Origin: Catenaria anguillulae PL171
Lineage: Eukaryota; Blastocladiomycota; Blastocladiomycetes; Blastocladiales; Catenariaceae
Assembly: GCA_002102555.1 (NCBI GenBank)
Contig: MCFL01000179.1
Span: 1 to 51,128 of the forward strand
Reading direction: 5' to 3'
DNA: 51,128 nucleotides
This document shows, piece by piece, positions 20,501-32,476 of the stretch. The translations under genes and the position numbers were made by a program. The notes under the pieces are model-generated. The model did no database searches and was not told where the DNA came from. It was given only the letters and a program-made list of their open reading frames with translations. The first letter of the stretch is position 1. Every line of letters starts with the position of its first letter.

Positions 20501-23500
20501 TTTGAATTTGGTGGTGGTGGAGAAGAAGGATGCGCGGGGTAACCACACTGGCTATCGCGTTTGCCTGGACCCGCGTGTCATCAACAACATTACTCCCGAC
20601 GACTCGCACGCTCTTCCGCTCATCTTTGACCACCTCGACGAGGCATGCGCCGCCAAGGTGTTTTCGTCCATTGATCTTTATGCGTCGTTCCACCAATTCC
20701 GCGTTTCTCGCCGCTCGCGCAAGTACCTTTGTTTCAAATGGCAAGGTGTGCAGTACCGCTTCAAGCGGGCCCCATTCGGCCTCAAGGCATTGTCGTCGCA
20801 ATTCCAGCGGGTCATGCAGTCCATCTTTGCCGACTTGCCCTACGTGCGCGTGTACATTGACGATCTTGTCATTTTCAGCATGTCGGTCGAGGAGCACACG
20901 ATTCATTTGATTGAAGTCATGCACCGCCTCAACCAGTTCAACCTCCGCATCAAACCGTCCAAGTGCCACTGGTACCGTCCCGAGATCCATTACCTTGGCC
21001 ATGTCATCGGCAACGGCGCGATTCGCCCTGCGCGGCCAAGATCATTGACATCCAGGGTTTGGAACGCCCCACGACTGGCAAGCAGGTGCAGTCGCTCCTT
21101 GGAACCGTCAATCACGTGCGGCACTTTATGATCAACATGGCCACAGTCGCCGCTCCACTTGACGCTTTGCGATTCGCGACCGTCATCACAGACGACGACT
21201 GGACGGTCGAGTGCCAGGATGCGTTCAACACGCTCAAGCACATGATTGCATCGGCGCCAGTGCTGCATGCACCCAAGTGGGACGAGCCATTCTTTGTCGC
21301 CACAGACGCCTCCAATGTGGGCGTTGGCGCTGTACTGTTCCAGGGATCGCGTAACGAACCCAGGTACATCACCATGGCCTCGAGGGCCCTCTCCAAGTCG
21401 GAGCGCAACTACTCTGCCACCCGCAAAGAGCTCCGTGCCATTATTTTCGCGCTCGATAAGTTCCGTTACTTTGTTTCGGGTCGCCGGTTCACCCTTTTCA
21501 CAGACCACGAGGCGCTCCAACACATATTTTCGCAGCCCAAGCTCACGCCCATGCTCGAAAACTGGCTCGACAAGTTGCTCGAGTTGCCGTTTGACGTTGT
21601 GCACATCCCCGGCATCCTCAATGTCCTGCCCGATTGCTTGTCGCGCCTTTATACGGTACCCACGGACGGCGTGGCTGCGTACAGTGACTTCAAGACCCGT
21701 TTCGACATTCACTCGTCTCCGATTCGGGTGGACGCAAGCTCGGGAGGGGGTGGGGTTCAGGCACAATCGCTCGACGAGCAGGTTCAAGAGTTTGTTTCGG
21801 CCATTGCCGAGGAGGTCAACGAGGATTTGATGGAGATTGACGACGAGGAGCAAGAGGGTTTGGAGCCTGTCGACATGCAAGTCGACCAAGTGGCCGCCCT
21901 GCTGGCGGAGTCGATCATTTGGGACAACAAGTCGCCCGAGGAGACTCGTCGGGAGGCGAAAGCCATAGACACCATGTCGGATGCGCAAGAAGCGCGTGGA
22001 AGCAAGGCCGATTACTCGCTTGCCGCCGAGTTTGTTGAGCCACTCGACTGGTCCGAGGGAGCGTCTGGGATGTTGCAGCAAATCCTTGCCAGGGAAGCAG
22101 TCGCGCACGAAGCATTGCCAATCAAGCTCGGCCCCATTCGCCCAGCATTTTGCAACGAGTACGCCGATCTTGTCCTGGCTGCCGTCGACGCAAACCAACA
22201 GCCACAGCTCACCGACGTGCTTGGCGGGCAACATGACGGACCGATCACCCCGGTTGAGGAGCGCCAAGCCGCCCTTACGTCTGCCCATGCTCACGGTCAT
22301 GCGTCGGGACTCACGCTCAAGTCACGGCTCATTCACGATGGCAAGTACTGGCCAAACATGCTTCGCGACTGCCGCAACTATGCATGCTTCGCGACTGCCG
22401 CAACTATGCCCAGCAATGCATCGATTGTCAGCGGCACACTGTCCGGACCCGCGGCTACCACCCGCCGCAAATGATTCACGCCGCGCTGCCCATGGATCAT
22501 CTCGCAATCGACCTGTTCACGTGCAACATGACTCCGGACGGATTCAACTATGCCTTGCTCATTATTGACATTGCCACGCGCTTCGCATGGCTGTACCCGC
22601 TCAAGTCCAAGCGTGCCGAGGAGGTTGGTGACCATTTGTACAAGCTCTGCTGTGACTTTGGGATTCCCGCCATCATCCAATCAGACAATGGCGGCGAGTT
22701 TGACAACGCGGTAATAGCCCACTTGTCCTCCAAACTGGGTTTTGAACACCGCAAGATTACGGCGTACAACGCAAAGGCCAATGGCGCTGCCGAGCGTCTC
22801 GTCCGGACCATCAAGACCAAGCTCTTTGCCGAGGTCAAGGGCAATATCCCCGAGTGGCCTGACCGCCTCAAGGCTGTCCAGTTTTGGTACAACCAGGCCG
22901 TGCACCGTCGCCATGGATCAACGCCATTCTCGCTCATGTTTGCGCGCGCACCAGTCCCGCCGTCCGCGTCATCCTGGCCGGACGCAAAGAAAACCGTCAC
23001 GTTTGACGAGTTGGGCCGCTTGGCCGAGCACATGGCCCGTGTTGTTTGGCCCGCCGTTGCTGAGCGCTCGCAGCATTACTCCAAGAAGGCATACGAGCAG
23101 TTCATCAAGTCGCATCGGATTGTGCACGAGGAATTCCCACCAGGCGCGCTCGTCATGCGCAAGGTCGTTGTCAAGGGAAGCAACATGGAGCCCAAGTTTG
23201 AGGGCCCGTACACAGTGGTTCGGCGGAATGCTGGCGGCGCGTACCTGCTCAGGGATCGCACCGGTGACATTGTAGCACAGCGCGCTCCTGCTGACCAGCT
23301 GCGTTTGGTTTCTTTGGAAGGCAACATTTCCGCCGAGTCGTTTGTGGTCGAAAAGTTGTTGGACCACCGTGTGTGCAAGGACAAGTCGTACTCATACTTG
23401 ATCAAGTGGGCAGGCTACCCAATCGAGGACGCTACATGGGAACACGCGTCGCAGTTTGATACTGAGGAAATCATTGTCAAGCACTGGGCGACTCAAGCTG

Positions 23501-23660
23501 CCAAGAACCGTCCATTGCCAACACCAGGAAAGACCAAAGCGGGCGAGCCCGAGTCGGAACCAAAGAAGAAGACGCGTCGCGTCATGCTTGGTCGCCAGTT
23601 TGATTTGTGATTGGAAGAGTTCTTCACCTCCAGAGTATCGCTACTGCTGGGAGGGGGTGA

Positions 23661-23870
23661 TGTTGGGGTTGTTTAGGAGAGTGTATGTGTATGTCGTTCA
23701 CGTGTGTGCATGTGATGAGTTATCGAGTTGTTGTGTGTTCATGTTTGTGATCCATGACCCAGCAGTTGGGCACCTACCCATGGCTAGCTCTTCAGATAAT
23801 TCTGGGTCGTTTAGTATATACTACCCGTGCTTGATGACCTTCTAGTCTTACCTATGCAAGCACGCCAACA
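23661..23870 (+). repeat. 3' LTR of the chromovirus
   Basis: The LTR is 210 bp, tgttgg...ccaaca, preceded by the purine tract gctgggagggggtga (23646-23660). The TATA-like run seen in the 5' LTR is four bases shorter here. Confidence 0.93.
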
Positions 23871-25391
23871 ACAAGTACCTGGTCAAAGTCCCCAAGCACA
23901 AGATAGTCAATGGGGCCACCGGGATTGTCATGAAGATGTTGGCCGACGCCATGGACATGCAGCGGATCCCATACCGCGACCTCAGGAAGTGCCCTGGCCA
24001 GATTGGCGACTTTGCCAAGTTTACGTTCTCTCTCGCCGTCGTGCCGCCGGACACCATCGAAGTCAAGGGCCTCGGCATGATGCGTATTGAGAAGCACGGA
24101 TGGGACGAGGTGGATGGCGAGAAGCGCCAGTTTGTTGGATTTGCTGGGCCGCTGAGCAGGGGCGCCAGTCTGGGGGAGGTGAGGGAGTTTTTGTCAAAGC
24201 AGTGGGGCGAGCTGCAGGTCGAAGGTTCTATTGATATCCTCGGATCTAATTTACAAAGGTCCGATTCCCGTCCAAGACTGCCATGGAAGCGGCAGGCAAT
24301 GATGCGCCAATGTTTTTCCGCCGTCAGTACACATCGCTCTACGCCTCGCTTGAAGACTTTAGAGCCAAGGTAAAGGACAAGGAGTTGACGCTACAAGTGG
24401 ACCGTTCACAAGCATGCGGTCAACCAGATCGCCTTCATTGAATTTGACGGATTGGGCGGCGGTCGTGCCATCGCAGTCGACAACAACCGCCTCCGTGAAT
24501 TTTCGATTGTGTTGTGGCAGGCGGGCAACAAGGAGGTCCGCGAGGCCATGCTCCAGGACGGAGGACGTCTCGTCGTCAACGGTGCACGAGCCCAGGTTTA
24601 CCCGGCCGGTATCAAGATCTGTTTCTCATGTGGTGAACCTGACCACATTCAAACCCAGTGTGCGGCGAGGAAGGAGTGGAAGCAGAGACAAGAGGCGCAG
24701 AAACAGCAAGCTGCACAAAGGCAGGGCGCAAGCCCTGACAGAGCGCGGGTGGTCAACGGCCAAGCATACGCTTCCGCAGCTGGTGGCGGGTCGTCAGGTC
24801 GTGTTGCTGCTGGACAGGAGGAGGATCGCCGTGTGGCCGAGTTGGAGGCCGAGAACGCCGCGCTCAGGGAAAGAGAACGAGCAGCTCAAGTCTACTATTG
24901 GCAGATTGGAAGCGACGGTGGAAGGTTTGAAGGGTAGCGAGCGCCGGGTCGATGCGCAGATGCACGAGCAAAACCAGCTTATTGGATCGCTTTTGTCGGT
25001 GGTCGAATCGCTGGCCAAGGGCGACAATGGCGCGGCCATGGAGGCGGCAGTTGCTATTCGGAAGAACATGGAGGCGACTACACAAGGCCAAGAGGACGGA
25101 GGAGACGAGATGGAGGTCGATCAAGAACCGGTGGCCAGGCGGCGACCACAAACCCGGCCGCACGAGGACGTTTCACAGTCACGAACGGATCGAGGCAGGA
25201 ACAAGCGCCAGAAGACAATCGACACGACAGGCGACAAGCAAGCGGAGACGAGCAAGGTTGACAGGGAAAGAACGCCCATGCCATCAACGGACTCTGCAAG
25301 AGCCCACCGCCCGCTGACAGCCGGTCAGTCCGAGCCAAGCACGGACAGTGGCACACAAAACGCAGGAACTGACAGCCCCAACCCACAATGA
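23871..25391 (+). pseudogene. LINE-Y ORF1, 5' end missing
   Basis: The protein segments read KYLVKVPKHKI, PPDTIEVKGLGMMRIEKHGW, FFRRQYTSLYASLEDF and IAVDNNRLREFSIVLWQAG, then a zinc knuckle CFSCGEPDHIQTQC (about 24620-24660). A helical and charged C-terminus follows, to the stop at 25389-25391. It aligns with the ORF1 at 6862-8746 but starts well inside it. Frame changes near 24250-24440 and 24900 make it non-functional as it stands. Confidence 0.8.
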
Positions 25392-28316
25392 TGCCAACGA
25401 CACCCACGACTACAGCCAGCCAAGGACAAAACCACGCTCGAGCGATTCATTTTCATTCAAGACAACCCACAAGATCAAGGGCGAATACTAACCAGAATTA
25501 TCGGACAAACATTCTTGTGGCAAATGTAGGGGGTTCACAGGCAAACGACCGTCTCATCGCAACACTTAACCATGCAGCAGAAAGCGGAGTGGGTATTGTA
25601 ATAACAACGGAAACAAAACTCTCACACAAATCGTCCTGAGCACTTGATTGCCGCATGTTGAGCCAGGAGTGGATCGTGCACCTCGCGCATGACCAAGACA
25701 AACCCCAAGGATCAGGTGCTCTTGTCGCCGTCGAACCGGCGCTCGCCCGCCATACTTGCCACTGGACCCGATATGGCGGCTACGTTGTTGCGTTCAGCAT
25801 CCAGGGGCGATACCAGTACAGATTGCGTGTTGTTGGAGTCTATGCGCCGCCGCAAGACGCCGATGCCAGAGCGGTGGTACTAGAGGTGCTGAAACAGGAG
25901 ACAGAGCGCTCGAATCGCACGGGCGATTTGCTGTTGGTGGCAGGTGATATGAACGAGCGGGGTGATGCGCCAAGCCGGCCGATTGAAAGGTTCTGCCTGG
26001 GAAATGGTTTGGTGGGCGTGGCTCTACACCTGGACGCAACGGCCCAACACATGTAGCCGGTGGCCGCCTGGATCGCATCTACGCATCGCTGGGATTCCTG
26101 CACGACGTACACGCCTTGCTTCTGCAACCAGCCGGTGGCTTTGACCACTCCCGCCTCCTGCTACTGTCATCGCTGGCAGTCCGTTTGCACCGTAGCATTG
26201 CCCGCGCACAAGCAGAAGCCCGCCGAGCCGCAGCCCGATACGTTCTTGACACCGAGAAACTAACACCACAATCCTGGGCCAAGTACAGCAGCCGGGTGAT
26301 CAACGATCTTGGCTTGACTCTGGCCGACGACGACACGTTTCCGTCATGGGTGGAAGCAGATGCAGTCCAAGCAGCAAGCACCCAGCCCGAAATCGATATT
26401 CTTGACTCATCAATCCCGATCCAGACCCGGTGGGAGAAATTCCACAGAGTAGCCGCGCAAGCATTGGAAACAGAACTGCCAAGACGTAAACGTGGACCGG
26501 CACCAAGGCCCAATCACGCCCTGCGTCCGGATCAGGACAGGTCGGACGCTTGCGTGACGCTCATGGCACTAGATAAATTGTTGCGCGACCCGGAAGCAAC
26601 GGTGAACGACGACGAGCGACGACGGATCGAGGCGGTGCTACCCGGAGTGGTGCTCCCTCTGGGTAATGTTGCGCTCATGGACACACGGGCCCGTCTGGCG
26701 GAGCAAGTAATGCAAGAGGCGGGTCGACGACGTCGCGAGGTCATAGATACAGCGGTCAAAAGGCGGGTAGAGCGCTTTGCGACGAATCTGGGGTCCGTGG
26801 TGAGCTCGGTACTGGACCGGCAACGACCGGCGAGTTGCGTCGATTGCATCTTCGATGGGGACGAGCTGGTACTAGAGCCAAACGCGGTCAAACAGGGCGT
26901 AGCAAGTGCGGTATCGGCAAACTTCGACTTCCAACAACCAGGTGACCCGCTCAATGCGTCAGGTCCGATTCGGCGAGCAGCCAACCACTGCAACATGTAG
27001 CGGCAACAGCTTGGGACGGTGTCGAGCATGAGATCTCTGCGGTGGACGTCGCAGGAGCGCTGAACCGGGTGGATCTGGACAAAGCGCCAGGAGAATCGCA
27101 ACTTGGGTACCGCCACTATGCAGCACTGGGTACAGTGGGACACAAGGTACTTGCGCGACTGTTCTCCGACATGTACCAGGAAGGTCAGACCCCTGACGAT
27201 GACGAGTGGCGCCACGGTGTCATATTCCTCATGCCGAAGAAACCCGAAGGGTATACCGGCGACGTCAACAACATGCGGCCAATCACGTTGCTTGAGTGCG
27301 CGTCCAAACTCTTCAACTCGATTGTGTGGAACCGCATCCAATCGGCAGCCGCAAAGCACAAGGTACTACGAGGTGCAAGGTTCTCGGCGCTTCGAGGTAC
27401 GGACACGAGGCTACCAGTAGACGTGTTACATGGTTTAGTGGCGCAGGCGCAAGCGGCGGACTCGGACGAGGCATTGTGGGCGTACTCAGAGGACAAGTCA
27501 AAAGCCTTCGACACGGTCCCACACCGACTTGTGCGACTGGCACTTGAGCGCCTACGATTGCCCGATCGATTCATCAATTTTTACTGCCGCAATTTCCTGC
27601 AAAACCGCACGGCCTCAGTTATCACAGCCTTTGGCAAAACTGACAAGTTCAACCTCTACCGAGGCATACCGCAAGGCGCCGTTGAGCCGCCGTTCCTTTG
27701 GAACGCGTTCTACAACATTTTGCTGTGCGCGGTTGAGGACGCCTGCAAGGGCGTGAATCTCGAAGTGCGAGTGCCAAAAGTTGACGTGGGGTCGCGGGTG
27801 GGCGACTCGGAGGTGGTGGCAACGCCCAAGTACGTCGCGATTGGGTACATTGACGACGCCATCTTCTTCGCCAAGTCGCGAGAGGAACTGCCGCGAGTGG
27901 TCGACTTGGTGGACGAGTTCAACGAATTGGCTCGCATCAAGGCAAATGGAAGCAAAGGATTCGTGCTGGCATTTAATGCTCGCGACGGTGGGGCATGCAC
28001 AGTAATGTCACAAGGTGTGGCGGTGCCCCGGGTGGGTGTAGGAGACGCGCGTCAGTACCTGGGTGTCTTCATTGATGGTGCAGGGCCAAGGAAAGCGACC
28101 GAAAGAGCAATGCTCAGCTCGGTCACTGGCGCCCTCAACGTGCTGCGGTCAAAGCGCATTCCAGCGCAGATCGCCACCTACGTGATCAACGCGGTCATCG
28201 TTCCATCGGCGGCCTACCGTGCCTGCGGTTTCATTCCTTCTCCCTTGTTTCTTGACCGTCTTGCGCCCAGGTTGCTCAAGCCCAGCGTGCTCTGCGCTGG
28301 TGGACCTCCCCGCTAG
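25388..28316 (+). pseudogene. LINE-Y ORF2: endonuclease and reverse transcriptase
   Basis: The endonuclease motifs, in order, are TNILVANVGGSQ, VITTETKLS (Glu), VVGVYAPP, VAGDMNE (Asp/Asn), GRLDRIYAS and FDHSRL (Asp-His), about 25490-26170. RT follows at 27042-28316: DKAPGESQLGYRH, NMRPITLLECASKLF, YSEDKSKAFDTV, GIPQGAVEPP and YIDDAIFF, so the catalytic aspartates are present. Three in-frame interruptions (about 25639, 26057 and 27000) and a stop after CAGGPPR (28316) disrupt the ORF. In an intact element RNase H would follow; here the copy ends at 28426. Confidence 0.87.
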
Positions 28317-28426
28317 CATACCCACCATCGAGCATCCGCTCCCAGGTAGCCCAGCGAACCCCATCCTCCGTCATCAACCTCCTGCCCCTTTTCTCGCGGT
28401 CGTTTTTGTCCATCCACCTTGTCGGT
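27176..28426 (+). repeat. Left arm of a 1251 bp inverted repeat
   Basis: This pairs base for base with 31226-32476 (the coordinate sum is constant at 59652), so there are no indels. Every stretch I compared was identical. The spacer is 2799 bp. Confidence 0.93.
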
Positions 28427-28433
28427 TGCGCTG

Positions 28434-28793
28434 ATTTTTTTTTTTTTTTTTGGTTACCCACGTTGCATGTATTTATGAAATCATATCAGATCTGAACACC
28501 CAAAGAGGAAGGGAAAGGGGGGATAATTCAAACAGACACTCAGAATACACCTGCCAGAGGCAGCAACAGGCACACAACACAATGGAAGGAGCGGTTGGCA
28601 ACAGTGGGGGGGGGGAGGGGGGAGGGAGAAGGAAGAGTATGTAAGCCAATGGTGGTAAGGGCAAGAAATCAAGGTGAGGGCAAAGGCAGCATCAAGAGTG
28701 TAGGTGGGTGGGGGGGGGGGGGTCGAGGCACAGGCGTATGACAATCGATGCAGGGGAGCGGGGGAAACAAGCAGTCCATGTGAGACATCCGAT
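28434..28793 (-). mobile_element. LINE-V 3' UTR fragment
   Basis: The poly-T run at 28434-28450 is the tail of a minus-strand element whose tip (atacatgcaacgtgggtaacc on reversal) matches the LINE-V tips at 1317 and 6796. About 340 bp of 3' UTR precede it. These are purine-rich on the plus strand, with G runs at 28604-28625 and 28708-28722. No ORF and no clear TSD were found. Confidence 0.78.
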
Positions 28794-28881
28794 CTTTTTT
28801 TTTTTTCCTTTCCAGGTGGTTTTCGTTTTCCAACGGAAGTTCACAAGAGGGGGTGAGGCAGGCGGGGTGACTGTCAGGGGG

Positions 28882-31800
28882 CTAGGTTTGTGGCAGGGAG
28901 AGGACAGGAACAAAAGTCACGTGAGGCATGGACAAGCTGCGCACTGCGTCACGGTTTACAAAACGCTTTGCCGATGACTGGAGTCCAAAAAGCGGTTGTG
29001 CCAGACCTGGCATGGCACCAAGGTGATGCCAGAGCGCCCAAGGCAGCGGCCTGATGTCGCCTTGGGCAGCACCGAGGAGGGGTGGGGCACCAACAGCCAA
29101 CTCGTGCGTGAAGTGGCATTCAATTTCAGCTGCAGACATGGACGCCGTTACTTGATGTCGTTGTTGACCTTTGGTCATGCATACTTGGCAAAGGCAATTG
29201 GTCACGCCTTGGTTGTCTTTGCCTGGTGGAGCAATCGAGCCAACCTTCTCACACCGCGGCTTCCACACTGTGCACCAGACGAGCAACGAAACACTTGCCA
29301 CAATCCGCGGGAGCTGGGGTGCAAGTCCGGGGAACCTCCTTCGTAGTGCCAAGTCTACTACGCACCCCGCTGTCGCGCGCAGGCGACTTGGGTGCAACAA
29401 GTGGGCAAGCACACTTCTTGCCTGGACTGCGAGAGTCGGGTCAGCGCCTGGCAAATGTTGCTCAACGCATTCGTGGGCCGCCACACCAAGCTCCCACCGT
29501 TCGTCAGCCAGCCTTGGTTGGACACACCACCCAATTCTGCTGGTCATCCAAAGAGCCACACAGCGTGCAGAGTGGTGACGGGGCGCGATCTGGCCAGTAC
29601 ATGTGCAATTGGGCAAGCGTTGGGAGCCGTCCCGTGAGCACCTTGACGTGGAAAGTGACCAGAGAGTCAAGGGAGAATGATGCGACACGCGCGGCGGGCT
29701 TGCAGCCACTACGAATGGCCTTTGCAAATATGAGCATGTCGGGTTCTGGGACGAGCTTGTACACATGGCTTGCGAGCTGCACCCTTGCCTCTGCCCGAGA
29801 TGCCGCCTGGAGCGCCTTGCCGAGGCTAGCGTACACTGGCAAGTGCCCAAGCTGCAACAGTGCGCTAGAGTCAATCTCTGCAAGAAATTCCTTGCTAAAC
29901 CTGCACGCCGGAGGCGCAGATGCCCCCCGCGGTGCAAGCTGCTCAGCCTTGTCATTGTTGCGGTCTCCTGAGTGACCTTTGACCTTGACTATGGTGATGC
30001 TCAGGTTGCGGCGGCGCACAATTGCCCTCAAAACAAGGAGGAGATCGAGCAGCGTGGGCGGCGAGCGCATTTCGGCGGTGATTGTGGTGGGCTCCAAGAG
30101 TGTGGTGGTGACAAGGAGGCACGCCGCTGCCGAGTCAGAGTGGACGCGGGCGCGAGAACTTGGACGCAGGTACGCAGCGAGCGCGCAGACAGCGTAAAGC
30201 TCGGCATGAGTTGAGCTGGCTGGTGCCGCGGGGAGGCGGCCAAAACGCGCAATGCCAAGTGCGGGGAAGTGTGCGCCAAATCCCGTGAGCATTGCCGAGG
30301 CGCTGGTGGCAGGCTGGAGTGAGCCATCGGTCCAACAATCGAGCACCTTCCGCGTCACCCATGTGAACGGGGCACGATTCGAGGATGGCGGGTACTCGAA
30401 AATGCTGGCATGTAATTGGTCGTCATTGTCGCTGTCGCTTGAGTGGTCCTCGGAGTCTGACGTGCCACAGTTGGGATCGCCAAACACCAGTTCTCGCAGC
30501 AGCTGGACATATGGGCACAGGTGCGGGTGGGCAGAATCTGGAGCGAGGACCTAAAAGGCAACTGGGCCGTCGCGTCGGTCTACTGATTGAAGAGCAGAGT
30601 TTGGCCGGGCAAGCGAAAGCGGTACCGCGGTGGTGCAGTCTGGCCTGTTGAGGCGGTCATGCGCAAATCCGCGGTGGAGCGGGTCGTCGCAATCGAGGCA
30701 GAGGTGTAGCAGAGTGCAGCCAGGCTCGGGCGCTACTTGGTGGGCCAGTGGGCAACGGCATGGCCGGAGGTGTCGCAATAAAAGGATTGTGTCGTTGGGG
30801 TCACTTCGGCGGTCGACATCGGCGCAGAGGCCAAAGACTATTGCGCCGTCGCTCTCCCAGACGAAAAGCTGGCCGACGTGATAGTACGGTTGCCTGACAT
30901 GGCGCGGCGCGGTGAGCGGGTGGAGCGTGTGACCAAGCGATGCGCACCGTGTAGGGACGCAATCGACGAGTCGTTGGAGCGCGTGAACAACACGCCCATT
31001 TCTTCGGCACCGGGGTGCAAGGAGGCGACGAGTGGATGCTACGGCGTTTGAAAACCGGGTCGTGGTGCTGTCTTGGTCGTAAAAACAAATGGTACAGGTC
31101 AGAGGGGAAAGGGAAAAAACACGAGAACGGAGCATGTGGGGTCTGAGAATGTGCAAAACGTCGACAGGAATAACTGACTCAAGGGGGATGTCGTCAGAGG
31201 GTGAGACAAGAAACGGATAAGCGCGACCGACAAGGTGGATGGACAAAAACGACCGCGAGAAAAGGGGCAGGAGGTTGATGACGGAGGATGGGGTTCGCTG
31301 GGCTACCTGGGAGCGGATGCTCGATGGTGGGTATGCTAGCGGGGAGGTCCACCAGCGCAGAGCACGCTGGGCTTGAGCAACCTGGGCGCAAGACGGTCAA
31401 GAAACAAGGGAGAAGGAATGAAACCGCAGGCACGGTAGGCCGCCGATGGAACGATGACCGCGTTGATCACGTAGGTGGCGATCTGCGCTGGAATGCGCTT
31501 TGACCGCAGCACGTTGAGGGCGCCAGTGACCGAGCTGAGCATTGCTCTTTCGGTCGCTTTCCTTGGCCCTGCACCATCAATGAAGACACCCAGGTACTGA
31601 CGCGCGTCTCCTACACCCACCCGGGGCACCGCCACACCTTGTGACATTACTGTGCATGCCCCACCGTCGCGAGCATTAAATGCCAGCACGAATCCTTTGC
31701 TTCCATTTGCCTTGATGCGAGCCAATTCGTTGAACTCGTCCACCAAGTCGACCACTCGCGGCAGTTCCTCTCGCGACTTGGCGAAGAAGATGGCGTCGTC

Positions 31801-32476
31801 AATGTACCCAATCGCGACGTACTTGGGCGTTGCCACCACCTCCGAGTCGCCCACCCGCGACCCCACGTCAACTTTTGGCACTCGCACTTCGAGATTCACG
31901 CCCTTGCAGGCGTCCTCAACCGCGCACAGCAAAATGTTGTAGAACGCGTTCCAAAGGAACGGCGGCTCAACGGCGCCTTGCGGTATGCCTCGGTAGAGGT
32001 TGAACTTGTCAGTTTTGCCAAAGGCTGTGATAACTGAGGCCGTGCGGTTTTGCAGGAAATTGCGGCAGTAAAAATTGATGAATCGATCGGGCAATCGTAG
32101 GCGCTCAAGTGCCAGTCGCACAAGTCGGTGTGGGACCGTGTCGAAGGCTTTTGACTTGTCCTCTGAGTACGCCCACAATGCCTCGTCCGAGTCCGCCGCT
32201 TGCGCCTGCGCCACTAAACCATGTAACACGTCTACTGGTAGCCTCGTGTCCGTACCTCGAAGCGCCGAGAACCTTGCACCTCGTAGTACCTTGTGCTTTG
32301 CGGCTGCCGATTGGATGCGGTTCCACACAATCGAGTTGAAGAGTTTGGACGCGCACTCAAGCAACGTGATTGGCCGCATGTTGTTGACGTCGCCGGTATA
32401 CCCTTCGGGTTTCTTCGGCATGAGGAATATGACACCGTGGCGCCACTCGTCATCGTCAGGGGTCTGACCTTCCTGG
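28882..32476 (-). pseudogene. LINE-Y ORF2: RT, RNase H and C-terminal domain
   Basis: RT is at 31336-32476, with YIDDAIFF and GIPQGAVEPP as in the plus arm, and the same stop after CAGGPPR. A linker (DDIPLESVIPVDVLHIL, CTLLHLCLDCDDP) occupies about 30551-31246. RNase H is at about 29900-30390: DCWTDGS, STHAELYAV, VHSDSAA and KGHSGDRNNDKAEQLA. The C-terminal finger is CTLCGSLDDQQNWVVC. The last domain ends about 28882 with HVTFVPVLSLPQT. At least two frame breaks separate RT, linker and C-terminus. Confidence 0.85.
31226..32476 (-). repeat. Right arm of the 1251 bp inverted repeat
   Basis: This is the reverse complement of 27176-28426. Both arms share the same inactivating frame, so this is a duplication of already damaged DNA, not two independent retrotranspositions. 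Confidence 0.93.

Larger units (their letters stand above)
12952..23870 (+). mobile_element. Ty3/gypsy chromovirus, LTR retroelement fossil
   Basis: LTRs lie at 12952-13165 and 23661-23870. Internal parts in order: leader; gag from about 13330 (interrupted by MULE-2 at 13582-17514, resuming about 17525); Gly/Arg-rich gag end about 18400-18500; aspartic protease near 19910 (DTGS); RT about 20300-21000 (VYIDDLVIF); RNase H about 21250-21650; integrase about 22250-23200; and a chromodomain near 23330-23500 (YLIKWAGYP). The purine-rich tract before the 3' LTR is at 23647-23660. Family: Metaviridae, chromovirus. It is broken, with roughly four breaks besides the MULE. The two LTRs differ by about seven substitutions and one 4 bp indel, near 3%, so the insertion is fairly young, but no rate is available to date it. 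The flanks show no matching TSD. Confidence 0.93.
23871..28426 (+). mobile_element. LINE-Y, both ends truncated
   Basis: The element begins inside ORF1 at the LTR junction. It contains the rest of ORF1 and ORF2 with endonuclease and RT, and stops at 28426 just after the RT region. The missing RNase H and 3' end of a closely related or identical element lie inverted at 28795-31225. Its last 1251 bp form one arm of a large inverted repeat. Confidence 0.85.
28795..32476 (-). mobile_element. LINE-Y, inverted copy: RT through 3' end
   Basis: The A-tail appears as T at 28795-28806. Reading on the minus strand from 32476: RT (identical to the plus arm), then unique sequence 31225-28795 with a linker, RNase H, C-terminal domain and 3' UTR. 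The 5' end is at the junction with another LINE at 32477. Confidence 0.87.

Noticed and set aside
19872-21002. Long minus-strand ORF of 376 codons
   Set aside because: It is the antisense shadow of the chromovirus RT region and shows no family motif.
20990-22300. Long minus-strand ORF of 436 codons
   Set aside because: It is an antisense shadow of the chromovirus RNase H/integrase region.
23871-24100. Continuation of the left LINE across the chromovirus
   Set aside because: The right flank is ORF1 whereas the left flank had already reached ORF2, so the two sides are different copies.
28450-28793. Regulatory G-quadruplex region or gene
   Set aside because: The G runs lie in a 3' UTR fragment of LINE-V with no ORF. 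The runs are probably just homopolymer drift.
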